Below the pieces are notes generated by a model. It saw only the letters and a program-made list of their open reading frames with translations. It had not been told where the DNA came from and did not search any database. A stretch of 64,000 bases of DNA. It comes from Xanthomonas campestris pv. phormiicola (lineage in GTDB: Bacteria > Pseudomonadota > Gammaproteobacteria > Xanthomonadales > Xanthomonadaceae). Shown here piece after piece: positions 49,715 through 61,971 of the stretch. The DNA is taken from the NCBI GenBank assembly GCA_025666215.1, contig CP102593.1, positions 2,865,001-2,929,000 of the forward strand. Reading direction: 5' to 3'. Position numbers and translations under genes: made by a program. Each line of letters starts with the position of its first letter. Positions within the stretch are counted from its first letter, which is position 1.

Positions 49715-52645
49715 TCAGCGCACCTCGAACTCGCCGACCAGGATCGTCTCCTTCGCGTCCTTCAGCCGCAGCGTCACCTGCTGGTCGCGCTGCGTGGCGC
49801 TGCCCCAGCCGGTGCTCAGCTGCAGGTGCAAGGTGGTGGCGCCGGTGACCAGCGGCTGGCGGTCGCCGAAGAAGTTCGCCTCCACCTTGTACTTGCCCGG
49901 CTTGGCGCGGCGCAGCGAGAACTCTTCCGGCCCGTAGCCGCCGGTGAAGTCCTGCGACAGCTGCCCGCCCTGGTAGGTCGAGCGGTGCGCGTAGTAGCAG
50001 CGCTCGCCGTTGGGATCGGTCACCCACAGGTCCATGTCGCTGTTGTCGCTGTCCCAGTTCAGCACCACGCGCAGGTCCAGCGGCAGGTTGCGCTGCAGGC
50101 GCGGGTCGATGAAGGCGGTCTGCAATGGCCGCTGCGAGCGCGCCACGATCGCGTTCAATTCGTTCAAGGCGATCAGCGCCACGCCGTCGAAGCGGGGATC
50201 CCAGTCGCGTGCGACCACCTGGTACAACTGTTCGATCGCGGCCTGCGCGTCGCCGCCCGCGGCATAGGCCAGGCCCAGGTCGCGGAAGCTCTGCGGCTCT
50301 TCCTCGCCCAGCCGCAGCACCTGCTCGAACACCGGCACCGCCAGGTCCGCCCTGCCCGCCTGCAGCAACCGGTAGCCGAGCACGCGCAGCACATGGCGGT
50401 TCTCCAGCTGCAGTTCGGCCAGGTTCGACAGCACGCGCAACGCCAGTTCGCGCTGGCCGCGTTCGAACAGCACGTCGGCCACGTCCAGGTAGAACGCCAC
50501 GCTGTCGGCGTGCGCGGCGCGCTCGCCCAGGTACAGCGGATAGACCGCCTCCGGCGCGGCGGCACGCAGGCGCCGGGCATACGGCGAATCAGGCTGCCAG
50601 GGCTGCAATGCCAGGGAAATCGCGGTGGACGCAGGCGCGCCGGCACGCGCATCGGCGTTCGTCGCAGCGCCGTCCGCTGCCGCGACCGCACCGCTGACGG
50701 CCACCGCATCCAGCGCAGCAGGCTCTGCCGCCGGCATCGGCGCGGCGGGTGCAGGCGGCGGCGCCATGGCCATCGCCGGTGCGGGCCGGGAAACGCCGTC
50801 GCGCCGCTCCCGACTGGCGTCGCCCACCCCGCCTTGCGGCTTGGCCTGCGGCGGTGCGTTCTTCGGGAACGTGCGCTGCCACCAGGCGATGCGCTGCGCG
50901 AAATCCTCGGCGACGCGATCGATGCGCTGCTTGCGCTGTTCGCCCTGCTCCTGCTGGCGTTGCGCCTGCGCGCGTGCGACCGCCTCGCGCAGCGCCGGTG
51001 GCGGCGCGATGGCGTAGCGCACGTAGTCGTCGACGTTCTCCAGCACCAGCAGCGAGGTCTCGGCGCTGACCAGGCCGAAGCGGCTGGCCAGTTGCTGGCG
51101 GCGCGCGGCGTCGCCCACCGGATCGGCGGCCAGGCGGCGCAGCATGGCCCGCGCCCAGGCACCGGGCACCAGATCGCCAGGCACTTCGCTGGCGTCGCGC
51201 AACGGGAGACGCAGGCGGCGCATGCTGGCGGCGGTGGCGATCTCCAGCTGCAGCGTCGCATCGCCGCCGAGCAGGCGCCCGGCGATGCGCAGATAGCCGT
51301 CGTCGGCGTAGCGCGAATCGGCGACCAGATCGGCGACGCCCTCGCCCTGCAACGCCACCAGTTCGCCGCCGCGCTGCAGCAGGCGTTCGCTGGCCTGCTG
51401 CACGCCCTGCACGCCCTGCAGCTCGATCAAGCGGCCGCCGCGCGCTTCCGCCGATGCCGCCAGGCGTGCGGCATCGGCATGGGCACCGGCCGAATCGACC
51501 GCGTACAGGCGCTGGCCCGGCGCCAGCGCCGGCAAGGCCTGCGCGCCGTAGTTGCCCAGGCCATCGCTGAACAACAGATACTCCTGCACGTCCGCCACCG
51601 GCCGCCAATCGCCCAGCGCGCTGGCGCCGTCCGGCTGCAGGCCCTGCAGCATCGCTTTCAACGCGCTCCAGTCGCCGGCGCGCACCTGGAAACGGCGCGG
51701 CGCCTCGGCGCGGTCGCGCAGCACGATCAGATCGACCTGCGCATCGCCGAGTGCGGCGAAATAGCGCTGCAGCAGCGCCAGTTCCGCAGCAATGTCGCGC
51801 TGCCGCGCCGAACCGGACGCGTCCCACAGCAGGCCGATGCGCTGCGGCAACGGGCGTGCGCTGCGCAGATCGGCGATCGGCACCAGCGCCTGGAAATAGC
51901 GTTGGCCGTCGTGGCTGCCGACCGCCACGCGCGGGTCGCTGCTCGCGCGCAACGACAGCGCCAGTTCCTTCGGCAGCTGCGACGGGGTACCCGACCAGTC
52001 CGCCGCATAGCCGCCTGGCGTCGGCAGCAGGCGCAGGCCTGCAGGCAACGCCGCGGCCTCGATCGGCGCCGCCTGCGTGCTCAACTCCAGGCGCAGCGCC
52101 TGGGCGCTGGCCGCATAGCCCAGCGGCAGCCGCCACTGCCAACCGGCGGCGGTGCGCGGCAGCGACTCGCGATAGACCAGGCGCACGCGGCGACTGCCGT
52201 GCGCGGGAATCGGATACAGCCGCAACTGGAACTGGTTGCCGGCGGTCTGCTCGACCAGGCCCGGGTCCACCCCGCGCCGCTCGATCGCCTCGAACACCTG
52301 GCGCCCGCGCGCCTTCGGCACCGGCACCGCGTCGCGCATCTGTCCGTCGATGTCCAAGGCGAAGCCGCTGATCTGCTGGCCGTCGCGCAGCGGGAACGCC
52401 AGTTGCCCTTCCAGCACGCGCGCATTGGGGTTGAAGAACAGCAGCTCCACCGTGGTTTCGGCCAGGCCGGCCGCGGCATGTGCGCTCACCGTCGCCGAGC
52501 GCAGCTCGACCGGGCGCTCGCCGGCATCGGTACGCAACAGCGGCGCCACCAGTTGCCGCTGCGGCGCGGATTGCGCCCAGGCCGGCACGCCGGCAGACAA
52601 CGACAACACCAGCAAGCACAGGCGTTTGCGCGCGATGGACGGCAT
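49715..52645 (-). CDS. Exported VIT-VWA-TPR-DUF2135 protein
   Basis: 976 residues, exported by a signal peptide (1-24, 'LCLLVLSLSAGVPAWAQS'). The VIT domain (about 40-165, 'ETTVELLFFNPNARVLEGQL') is followed by a von Willebrand A-like region (about 270-390; 'IGLLWDASGSARQRDI' is a near-MIDAS DxSxS), a long Ala/Pro-rich low-complexity stretch (about 600-690), helical TPR-like repeats (about 700-830) and a C-terminal DUF2135 beta domain with 'DNSDMDLWVTDPNGE'. Such proteins are thought to be cell-envelope adhesion or assembly factors; no function is proven here. It lies between recJ and rpfD, 51 bases before rpfD, so the two may be cotranscribed. Confidence 0.85.
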   Translation of the reverse strand: MPSIARKRLCLLVLSLSAGVPAWAQSAPQRQLVAPLLRTDAGERPVELRSATVSAHAAAGLAETTVELLFFNPNARVLEGQLAFPLRDGQQISGFALDIDGQMRDAVPVPKARGRQVFEAIERRGVDPGLVEQTAGNQFQLRLYPIPAHGSRRVRLVYRESLPRTAAGWQWRLPLGYAASAQALRLELSTQAAPIEAAALPAGLRLLPTPGGYAADWSGTPSQLPKELALSLRASSDPRVAVGSHDGQRYFQALVPIADLRSARPLPQRIGLLWDASGSARQRDIAAELALLQRYFAALGDAQVDLIVLRDRAEAPRRFQVRAGDWSALKAMLQGLQPDGASALGDWRPVADVQEYLLFSDGLGNYGAQALPALAPGQRLYAVDSAGAHADAARLAASAEARGGRLIELQGVQGVQQASERLLQRGGELVALQGEGVADLVADSRYADDGYLRIAGRLLGGDATLQLEIATAASMRRLRLPLRDASEVPGDLVPGAWARAMLRRLAADPVGDAARRQQLASRFGLVSAETSLLVLENVDDYVRYAIAPPPALREAVARAQAQRQQEQGEQRKQRIDRVAEDFAQRIAWWQRTFPKNAPPQAKPQGGVGDASRERRDGVSRPAPAMAMAPPPAPAAPMPAAEPAALDAVAVSGAVAAADGAATNADARAGAPASTAISLALQPWQPDSPYARRLRAAAPEAVYPLYLGERAAHADSVAFYLDVADVLFERGQRELALRVLSNLAELQLENRHVLRVLGYRLLQAGRADLAVPVFEQVLRLGEEEPQSFRDLGLAYAAGGDAQAAIEQLYQVVARDWDPRFDGVALIALNELNAIVARSQRPLQTAFIDPRLQRNLPLDLRVVLNWDSDNSDMDLWVTDPNGERCYYAHRSTYQGGQLSQDFTGGYGPEEFSLRRAKPGKYKVEANFFGDRQPLVTGATTLHLQLSTGWGSATQRDQQVTLRLKDAKETILVGEFEVR

Positions 52646-52719
52646 GGATCACTCCTTGATGGGACGATACAGCTTGAACGTCCGGTACGGCGCTGCGGGG
52701 TTAGCGCGGCTGTTTTCCC

Positions 52720-52900
52720 TTCTCCCATTGGGAGAAGGTGCCCCGCAGGGGCGGATGAGGGTACGGGCGCCAGCCTCCTGCACTCGAACTCCGCGAGTCG
52801 CTTTCGCGCCGCACCCTCACCCCAACCCCTCTCCCGGGGGGAGAGGGGCTATGCACGCCTGGCTGTTCCCCAACCCCTTTCGCGAGGGAAGAGGGGTCAA
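52720..52900. repeat. Palindromic intergenic repeat before the VIT-VWA gene
   Basis: Contains paired arms CTTCTCCCA/TGGGAGAAG near 52720-52740, ATGAGGGT opposite ACCCTCAC, and CCCTCTCCC/GGGAGAGGG near 52838-52855. A related CCCTTTCGCGAGGG follows. These purine/pyrimidine palindromes resemble the dispersed intergenic repeats of Xanthomonas genomes. They occupy the 265-base gap downstream of recJ. Confidence 0.65.
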
Positions 52901-52910
52901 GAAAGGCGGA

Positions 52911-54641
52911 TCAGCCCGACAGGCTCCGGCAGTGCTCCACCACCAGCTGCACCGCGTCGCCGCCGCGATAGTCGTCGGCGACCAGGCGGTAGGCGATGTG
53001 CACGCGGCGGCCGGGTTCGCTGCCGCGCCAACCGTTGAAATGGATCGCGTTCAACGGCTCGCCGCGGCCGGCGCAACGCAGGCTCAGCTTGAGGTGGCGC
53101 TCCTTCAGCAGGCGCCACTGCAGCACCTCGAACTCGCCGTCGAACAGCGGTTCGGGGAAGCCCTGCCCCCACGGCCCGGCCAGGCGCAGCGCCTCGGCAT
53201 GGCGATGGTCCAGCTCGTGCGGATCCAGCGCGCCGTCGCTGAGCAGTTCGGCCTGCAGCAGCGCCGCGTCCAGGCTGGCCAGCGCATGCTCGCGGAACAG
53301 CTGTTCGAACTCGGCCAGCGCGGCCTGCGGCAGGCTCAGGCCCGCGGCCATCGCATGGCCGCCGAACTTGTCCATCAATCCGGGCCGGCGCACGTCCACC
53401 GCGGCCATCGCGTCGCGGATGTGGAAGCCGGGAATCGAGCGCGCCGAGCCGCGCAACTGGTCGCTGCCCGGCTCGGCCGGGGCGAAGGCGATCACCGGGC
53501 GATGCAGGCGGTCCTTCATCTTCGAGGCGACCAGGCCGATCACGCCCGGATGCCAGTCGGCATCGAACAGGCACACCGCCACTGGCGGCTCATCCGGCGC
53601 GGCCAGCAGCGCCTGCGCCACGGTGGCCTCGGCGGCGTCGGTCATCTGCTGCTGCACCGCACGGCGCTCGCCGTTGATCTGTTCCAGCGTGGCGGCGATC
53701 TCGCGCGCCTGCTGCGGGTCCTCGCACAACAGCAGCTCGATACCCAGCGCCATGTCCTCGAGCCGGCCGGCGGCATTGAGCCGAGGCGCCAGCGCGAAGC
53801 CGATGTCGCCGGCGCTGAGCCGCGCCGGGTCGCGGCCGCTGGCTTCGATCAAGGCGCGCAGGCCGATACAGCCGTCGCCGCGCTGCAGGCGGCGCAGCCC
53901 GGCCGCCACCAGCGCGCGGTTGTTGGCGTCCAGCGGCACCAGGTCGGCGACGGTGCCGACCGCGACCAGGTCCAGCAGCACCGTCAGGTCCGGCGCCTGC
54001 GCCGCGAACGCGCCGCGCTCGCGCAGGTGCCGGCGCAATGCCAGCAGCACATAGAAGATCACGCCGACGCCGGCCAGCATCTTGCTCGGGAACGCGTCGC
54101 CGGCCAGGTTCGGATCGACGATCGCATCGGCCGGCGGCAGCACGCTGCCCGGCAGGTGGTGGTCGGTGACCAGCACCTGCCAGCCCAGCGCCTTGGCCGC
54201 GGCCACGCCGGCATGGCAGGCGATGCCGTGGTCGACGGTGACCAGCAGATCCGGCTGCAGCGGCGCCAGTTCGGCGACCAGCGCCGGCGACAGGCCGTAG
54301 CCGTGCACCATGCGGTTGGGCACCGCATGCAGCACCTGCGCGGCGCCGAGCAGGCGCAGCCCGCGCACCGCGACCGCGCAGGCGGTGGCGCCGTCGCAAT
54401 CGAAATCGCCGACGACCAGGATCCGCTTGCCGGCAGCGATCGCGGCGGCCAGCAGCGCGACCGCCGCGTCGATGCCGCTCAGCGCATCCGGCGGCAGCAG
54501 CTGCGCCAGCTTCGGCTGCGCCAGGCTGGCATCGTGCGCGCCGCGCGCGGTGTAGATGCGGCGCAGCAGCGGCAGCACGCTGTCCGTCCACGGCCCGCCC
54601 TCGGCGGCCGGCCGCCGGGTGATGCGCAGCGGCGGACTCAT
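52911..54641 (-). CDS. recJ: RecJ single-strand-specific 5'-3' exonuclease
   Basis: 576 residues, matching RecJ length. Acts in recombination and mismatch repair. DHH phosphoesterase motifs are visible: 'VVGDFDCDGATACA' (motif I), 'VTVDHGI' and 'VTDHHLPG' (DHH motif). The DHHA1 region is 'GGHAMAAGLSLP' and an OB-like C-terminal domain follows. The ATG at 54641 overlaps the rpfE stop (ATGA), so the two are coupled. The reading frame continues upstream through rpfE, but no start there fits RecJ. Confidence 0.96.
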   Translation of the reverse strand: MSPPLRITRRPAAEGGPWTDSVLPLLRRIYTARGAHDASLAQPKLAQLLPPDALSGIDAAVALLAAAIAAGKRILVVGDFDCDGATACAVAVRGLRLLGAAQVLHAVPNRMVHGYGLSPALVAELAPLQPDLLVTVDHGIACHAGVAAAKALGWQVLVTDHHLPGSVLPPADAIVDPNLAGDAFPSKMLAGVGVIFYVLLALRRHLRERGAFAAQAPDLTVLLDLVAVGTVADLVPLDANNRALVAAGLRRLQRGDGCIGLRALIEASGRDPARLSAGDIGFALAPRLNAAGRLEDMALGIELLLCEDPQQAREIAATLEQINGERRAVQQQMTDAAEATVAQALLAAPDEPPVAVCLFDADWHPGVIGLVASKMKDRLHRPVIAFAPAEPGSDQLRGSARSIPGFHIRDAMAAVDVRRPGLMDKFGGHAMAAGLSLPQAALAEFEQLFREHALASLDAALLQAELLSDGALDPHELDHRHAEALRLAGPWGQGFPEPLFDGEFEVLQWRLLKERHLKLSLRCAGRGEPLNAIHFNGWRGSEPGRRVHIAYRLVADDYRGGDAVQLVVEHCRSLSG

Positions 54642-55558
54642 GCGTCCAGGCGCGCCAGCGGCCGCCGCCAGAAGCGCCAACGCTGCTCGCGCTCGATCCG
54701 GAAACGCGTGCCGTCCTCGAAATCCAGCAGCAGCTGCCGCAGTTCGCCCAGGCGCAGCGCTTCGAGCAGCGGCTGCATCACCTCGCCGACGAACTGCTCG
54801 GGCGCGCGCAGCTGGCGCAGGTCGACCAGCGCATCCACGCGCGGCGCCTGCTCGGCGTCGATCCCGGCGGCCTGGGTCAGCGCGCGCAGCAGCGGCTCGC
54901 GGCTGCGCACCTGCGCATGCACGGTGGTGACCGTGGCCGGCAGCGCGCCGCCGCCCCAGAACCACAGCGAGTTGATCGCCGGCTGCCCGCGGGCGACGCG
55001 CTCGCGGTTCCACGGATGCTGGTGCAGCAGCACCTGGGTCTCGGTCAGCAGCGCCCGCCAGCGCCGCCCGCCCTCGCCCTGCGGCAGGTGGTCGAACAGG
55101 TCGGCGCCGAGCACCTGCGCCGGTGCGGCGAACTCGGGCAGCACGCTGCCCGGGTCCAGTCGCAGATACCAGCGGGTGGGTTCGGCGGCATCCAGCGCCA
55201 GGCCGGCCTCGGCGAACACCTCCTGCAGCGACGGCAGCAGCGCGGCCAGGTCGATGGCGTCGATCGCGAGCATGTCGCCATGCGCCATCAGCCGCGCGCC
55301 CTGCATGTCCGGCACCACGTAGGCCGGATCGGCGCGCAGCCATACGGCATCGCCGGCATCGCCGGCATCCAGCTGCCGGGTCAGCGCCGCCACCGGCCAT
55401 TGCCCGGGCGGCAGCGCGAAATGGCGGCGCAGCTGCGCTTCGGAGCCTGGATCCAGACGCTCGCGCTCGGCGCGGCCGAACGCCCGCGCCACCTCGCCGG
55501 TCAGCGCGGCAGCGGCCAGGCGCGCGCGCTCCGGCAACAACAAGGTGGCGACCGCCAC
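54638..55558 (-). CDS. rpfE: RpfE, conserved regulatory protein
   Basis: About 306 residues from a GTG at 55558, four bases after the greA stop; an ATG at 55630 would overlap greA by 68 bases and is less likely. Between recJ and greA this is the rpfE position of X. campestris, where mutants show altered virulence-factor production. The sequence resembles the phosphoglycerate-mutase-related RpfE family ('NSLWFWGGGALP', 'PAYVVPDMQGARLMAHG', 'LHQHPWNRER'), but I see no evidence for an enzymatic activity. It is coupled to recJ by an ATGA overlap. Confidence 0.85.
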   Translation of the reverse strand: MAVATLLLPERARLAAAALTGEVARAFGRAERERLDPGSEAQLRRHFALPPGQWPVAALTRQLDAGDAGDAVWLRADPAYVVPDMQGARLMAHGDMLAIDAIDLAALLPSLQEVFAEAGLALDAAEPTRWYLRLDPGSVLPEFAAPAQVLGADLFDHLPQGEGGRRWRALLTETQVLLHQHPWNRERVARGQPAINSLWFWGGGALPATVTTVHAQVRSREPLLRALTQAAGIDAEQAPRVDALVDLRQLRAPEQFVGEVMQPLLEALRLGELRQLLLDFEDGTRFRIEREQRWRFWRRPLARLDA

Positions 55559-55562
55559 GGCG

Positions 55563-56035
55563 TCAGCCGACGTATTCGACGCTGACGATCTCGTACTCGC
55601 GACGCCCGGCCGGGGCGTCGATGCTGACACTGTCGCCTTCCAGCTTGCCGATCAGCGCGCGCGCCAGCGGCGAGGAGATCGCGATCAGCCCCAGCTTGAT
55701 GTCCGCTTCCAGATCGCCGACCAGCTGGTAGCGCTTCTCTTCGTCGTTTTCCACGTCGGCCAGGGTCACGGTCGCGCCGAACACCACCTTGCTGCCGACC
55801 GCCAGCTTGCTGACGTCGATGACCTCGGCGTGCGACAGCTCGCTCTCCAGCTGCTTGATGCGGCCTTCGATGAACCCCTGCTGCTCGCGCGCGGCGTGGT
55901 ACTCGGCGTTTTCCTTGAGGTCGCCGTGCGCGCGCGCCTCGGCGATCGCGGCGATGACTTCGGGCCGCTTGACCGACTTCAACTGGTCGAGTTCTTCGCG
56001 CAGACGCTGCGCGCCTTGCATGGTGATCGGGGCTC

Positions 56036-56039
<4 letters not shown>
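55563..56039 (-). CDS. greA: Transcription elongation factor GreA
   Basis: 158 residues, the standard GreA length. Rescues backtracked RNA polymerase by stimulating transcript cleavage. The coiled-coil hairpin has its acidic tip region '[20 protein letters not shown]', and the C-terminal domain has '[25 protein letters not shown]'. The start is GTG ('VRAPIT..'), overlapping the carB stop as GTGA, consistent with GreA N-termini. It is part of the carA-carB-greA-rpfE-recJ transcript. Confidence 0.97.
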
Positions 56040-59278
<3,239 letters not shown>

Positions 59279-59279
59279 G

Positions 59280-59684
59280 TCAGCTCCGGGACTCGGGACT
59301 TGGGACTCGGGACTCGGATTCGAGCTTCTGCAGCAAGCTGCGATGCAGCTTGTAAAGCATGCGGCCGACCCGGTCACACGTCGATAGGGCTTCTTCGATT
59401 GCTGCTGCGTCGCCCAGGGAAAGCTCCAGCGCCAACAGCAATTGCGTTTGCAGTTCGGCGCAGGATCCCTGCGCCATGGAAATGAATCTTGCGTAGTCAC
59501 GCGCGCCGTAGCGTGCGTTGCCTTCGGCGATGTTAGAAGGAATGGATACGGCGGAACGTTGCAGTTGTGACGTCAAGCCATAACGCTCTTCCCGCGGAAA
59601 ATCCGCAGTGATTTCGTAAACCTGCTTGGCCAACGTCATCGCCAACTGCCAAACCTCGAGTTCTCGGAAGTGCGAGGGGCTCAC
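59280..59684 (-). CDS. Four-helix bundle protein (23S rRNA IVP/S23-like) inside carAB
   Basis: 134 residues from a GTG at 59684. The typical family pattern is clear: '[20 protein letters not shown]', '[20 protein letters not shown]' and '[18 protein letters not shown]'. These small proteins form pentameric four-helix bundles and are encoded in rRNA intervening sequences or as mobile-looking cassettes; their function is unknown. The gene is bounded on both sides by inverted arrays of a 7-bp repeat. Its start overlaps the end of carA by 4 bases (59681-59684) and its stop lies just before the carB start, so it rides on the carAB transcript. The last codons '[10 protein letters not shown]' come from the repeat. 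Confidence 0.9.
   Translation of the reverse strand: MSPSHFRELEVWQLAMTLAKQVYEITADFPREERYGLTSQLQRSAVSIPSNIAEGNARYGARDYARFISMAQGSCAELQTQLLLALELSLGDAAAIEEALSTCDRVGRMLYKLHRSLLQKLESESRVPSPESRS
59288..59315. repeat. 7-bp repeat array, carB side of cassette
   Basis: Four units of GGGACTC, the second reading GGGACTT. The reverse complement of the array at the other end of the four-helix-bundle gene. Confidence 0.9.
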
Positions 59685-60835
59685 TGCACCGAGCTCGAGT
59701 CCCGAGTCCCGAGTCCCAAGTCCCGCATCAGCGCGGTGAAGCGGTCGAACAACGGCGCCACATCGCGCGGACCCGGCGAGGCTTCCGGGTGGCCCTGGAA
59801 GCTGAAGGCCGGCGCGTCGGTCAGTTCGATGCCCTGGTTGGTGCCGTCGAACAGCGAGCGATGGGTCACCCGCACGTTGGCCGGCAGCGACGCTTCGTCC
59901 ACCGCGAAGCCGTGGTTCTGCGAGGTGATCATCACCCGGCCGCTGTCCAGGTCCTGCACCGGGTGGTTGGCGCCGTGGTGGCCATGGCCCATCTTCAGGG
60001 TCTGCGCGCCGGCGGCCAGCGCCAGCAGCTGGTGGCCCAGGCAGATGCCGAAGGTCGGGATCTTCCTGGCCACGATTTCCTTGATCGCCGCGATCGCGTA
60101 GTCGCACGGCGCCGGATCGCCCGGGCCGTTGGACAGGAACACGCCGTCCGGCTGCATCGCCAGCACCTCGGCGGCGGGCGTCTGCGCCGGCACCACGGTG
60201 ACCTCGCAACCGCGCTCGGCGAGCATGCGCAGGATGTTGAGCTTCACCCCGTAGTCGTAGGCGACGACCTTGTACTTCGGCGCGGCCTGCGCGAACGCGT
60301 TGCTGTCCAGGTCGAGCTGGCCGTCGCGCCACGCATAGGCCTTGTCGGTGGACACCACCTTGGCCAGGTCCATGCCCTTGAGCCCGGGGAAGGTGCGCGC
60401 CGCTTCCAGCGCGGTGTCCACGTTCACTTCGCCGGCCATCACCGCGCCGTTCTGCGATCCCTTCTCGCGCAGGATGCGGGTCAGCTTGCGGGTGTCGATG
60501 CCGGCGATGGCGACCACGCCGCGCTGGATCAGCCAGTCCGGCAGCGACACCTGGCTGCGCCAGCTGCTGGGACGGCGCGGCACGTCGCGCACGATCAGGC
60601 CGGCCGACCAGACCTGGGCGGCTTCGTCGTCCTGGTCGGTGCAACCGGTGTTGCCGATATGCGGGTAGGTCAGGGTGACCAGCTGACGGGCGTAGGACGG
60701 ATCGGTGAGGATCTCCTGATAGCCGGTCATCGCGGTGTTGAACACCACTTCGCCGACGGACAGGCCGGCGGCGCCTACGGATTCGCCCTCGAACACGGTG
60801 CCGTCTTCAAGGACAAGGATTGCGGGTTGAGTCAC
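59681..60835 (-). CDS. carA: Carbamoyl-phosphate synthase small subunit
   Basis: 384 residues from a GTG at 60835 (AAGGCGA site upstream). Glutaminase subunit that supplies ammonia to CarB. Class I glutamine amidotransferase residues are present: nucleophile cysteine in '[13 protein letters not shown]' and the His/Glu pair in 'GHPEASPGP'. The last dozen residues, '[12 protein letters not shown]', are encoded by the 7-bp repeat array of the neighbouring cassette rather than by normal carA sequence. The insertion therefore replaced the original C-terminus without breaking the conserved core. Confidence 0.96.
   Translation of the reverse strand: MTQPAILVLEDGTVFEGESVGAAGLSVGEVVFNTAMTGYQEILTDPSYARQLVTLTYPHIGNTGCTDQDDEAAQVWSAGLIVRDVPRRPSSWRSQVSLPDWLIQRGVVAIAGIDTRKLTRILREKGSQNGAVMAGEVNVDTALEAARTFPGLKGMDLAKVVSTDKAYAWRDGQLDLDSNAFAQAAPKYKVVAYDYGVKLNILRMLAERGCEVTVVPAQTPAAEVLAMQPDGVFLSNGPGDPAPCDYAIAAIKEIVARKIPTFGICLGHQLLALAAGAQTLKMGHGHHGANHPVQDLDSGRVMITSQNHGFAVDEASLPANVRVTHRSLFDGTNQGIELTDAPAFSFQGHPEASPGPRDVAPLFDRFTALMRDLGLGTRDSSSVQ
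59697..59724. repeat. 7-bp repeat array, carA side of cassette
   Basis: Four units, three GAGTCCC and one AAGTCCC. Read on the minus strand they form the end of the carA coding region. Together with 59288-59315 they make imperfect terminal inverted repeats of about 30 bases around a 0.4-kb cassette. Confidence 0.9.
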
Positions 60836-60996
60836 GGGGTTCGCCTTGGGGAGAGAGGAACCCTGCCCCACCAACTTGCGGCTGCAAGAAACCGCGAACT
60901 CGGCGCTTCTCCGGGTCCGTGGCGATGGGTAACAGGCGAGCGAGAATTGTACCGACGCGGACCTGTCCGCGCCAGACGTTTATGTGAAAGCGCCGT

Positions 60997-61713
60997 TCAG
61001 CCGAGCAGATCGCGCAGCCGGCAGGCCCCGGGCGCGCGACCCGGCAGGCGCGCGGCGGCATGCAGCGCGCCGCGGGCGAAGATGTCGCGGTTGCTGGCGC
61101 GGTGCACCAGTTCCACCCGCTCGCCGAGCCCGGCGAACTGCACCAGGTGCTCGCCGACGATGTCGCCGGCGCGCAGGCTGGCGTAGCGCGGCTGCGCGCC
61201 GCCGTGCGCGGCCGCCTCGCCCAGGGTCAGCGCGGTGCCGGACGGCGCATCCTGCTTGTGCACGTGGTGCGATTCGACGATGTCGCAGTCCCAGCCCGGC
61301 AGCGCCGCGGCGGCGCGTTCCACCAGCTCGTTCAGCACCGCCACGCCGAGGCTGAAGTTCGACGCCCAGATCAGCGGGATGCTCCGCGCCGCGTCGGCCA
61401 GTGCCTGCCGCTGCGCCTCGTCCAGGCCGGTGGTGCCGGACACCAGCGCCGCACCGCGCGCCACGCACAGCGCCAGCACCGGGTCGAAGCCTTGCGGCAG
61501 GCTGAAATCGACCGCCACGTCGAACGCCGGCGCGCCATTCAGTTCGGCCGCGGCGAAGTACGGCACCCCGTCGATCACCCGCTGCGCCGGCGCCCGGCGG
61601 ATCACCGCACCGACCACCTGCAGCGCCGGATCCTGCGCCGCCAGCCGCAACAGCGCCTGGCCCATGCGGCCGGACGCACCATGAATCAACACACGTACGG
61701 GGGAAGTCGTCAT
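60997..61713 (-). CDS. dapB: 4-hydroxy-tetrahydrodipicolinate reductase
   Basis: 238 residues. NAD(P)H-dependent step of lysine and diaminopimelate synthesis. The nucleotide-binding loop 'IHGASGRMGQ' is at the N-terminus, and the DapB signature 'ESHHVHKQDAPSGTALTLGE' carries the catalytic histidine and lysine. The family's 'SGTTGL' and 'ASNFSLGV' are also present. It lies 161 bases before carA on the same strand, a common arrangement (dapB-carAB) in gamma-proteobacteria. Confidence 0.97.
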   Translation of the reverse strand: MTTSPVRVLIHGASGRMGQALLRLAAQDPALQVVGAVIRRAPAQRVIDGVPYFAAAELNGAPAFDVAVDFSLPQGFDPVLALCVARGAALVSGTTGLDEAQRQALADAARSIPLIWASNFSLGVAVLNELVERAAAALPGWDCDIVESHHVHKQDAPSGTALTLGEAAAHGGAQPRYASLRAGDIVGEHLVQFAGLGERVELVHRASNRDIFARGALHAAARLPGRAPGACRLRDLLG

Positions 61714-61820
61714 CGCACAAGGCTAGCGGTTTGTGGCGATGGGCGACAGGGGTGTTGGGCTAGCGGCGTCGACCGGGAGAAACCGCTTCAACCCTGACAT
61801 CGTCCGCAACCGGTGGGTCC

Positions 61821-61920
61821 GTCGCTTCGTTCGTCGCGGCTGAAGTCGCTCCCGCAAAGGGCTCGCGGCCAACGCATCCGGGCGCACTGCAGGAGGAGCC
61901 TCGGCCCCGACAGCTTCACC
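61821..61920. repeat. REP-like elements downstream of the MOSC gene
   Basis: An inverted copy (61821-61855, minus-strand core GGGAGCGACTTCAG) and a weaker direct copy (61888-61920, GGAGCCTCGGCCCCGACAG). Same family as 32301-32391. They fill the 258-base gap between the MOSC gene and dapB; no gene is seen there. Confidence 0.6.
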
Positions 61921-61971
61921 AGAAGCCGGAAAGTCGATCGCTCCGTTCGTTGCATTGCCGGCAAGCGCCGG

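Noticed and set aside
55559..55630. ATG at 55630 as the rpfE start
   Set aside because: It would overlap greA by 68 bases; the GTG at 55558, directly after the greA stop, fits the compact operon.
59288..59724. 7-bp repeat arrays as a CRISPR-like structure
   Set aside because: Units are contiguous without spacers and occur as two inverted arrays around a protein gene.
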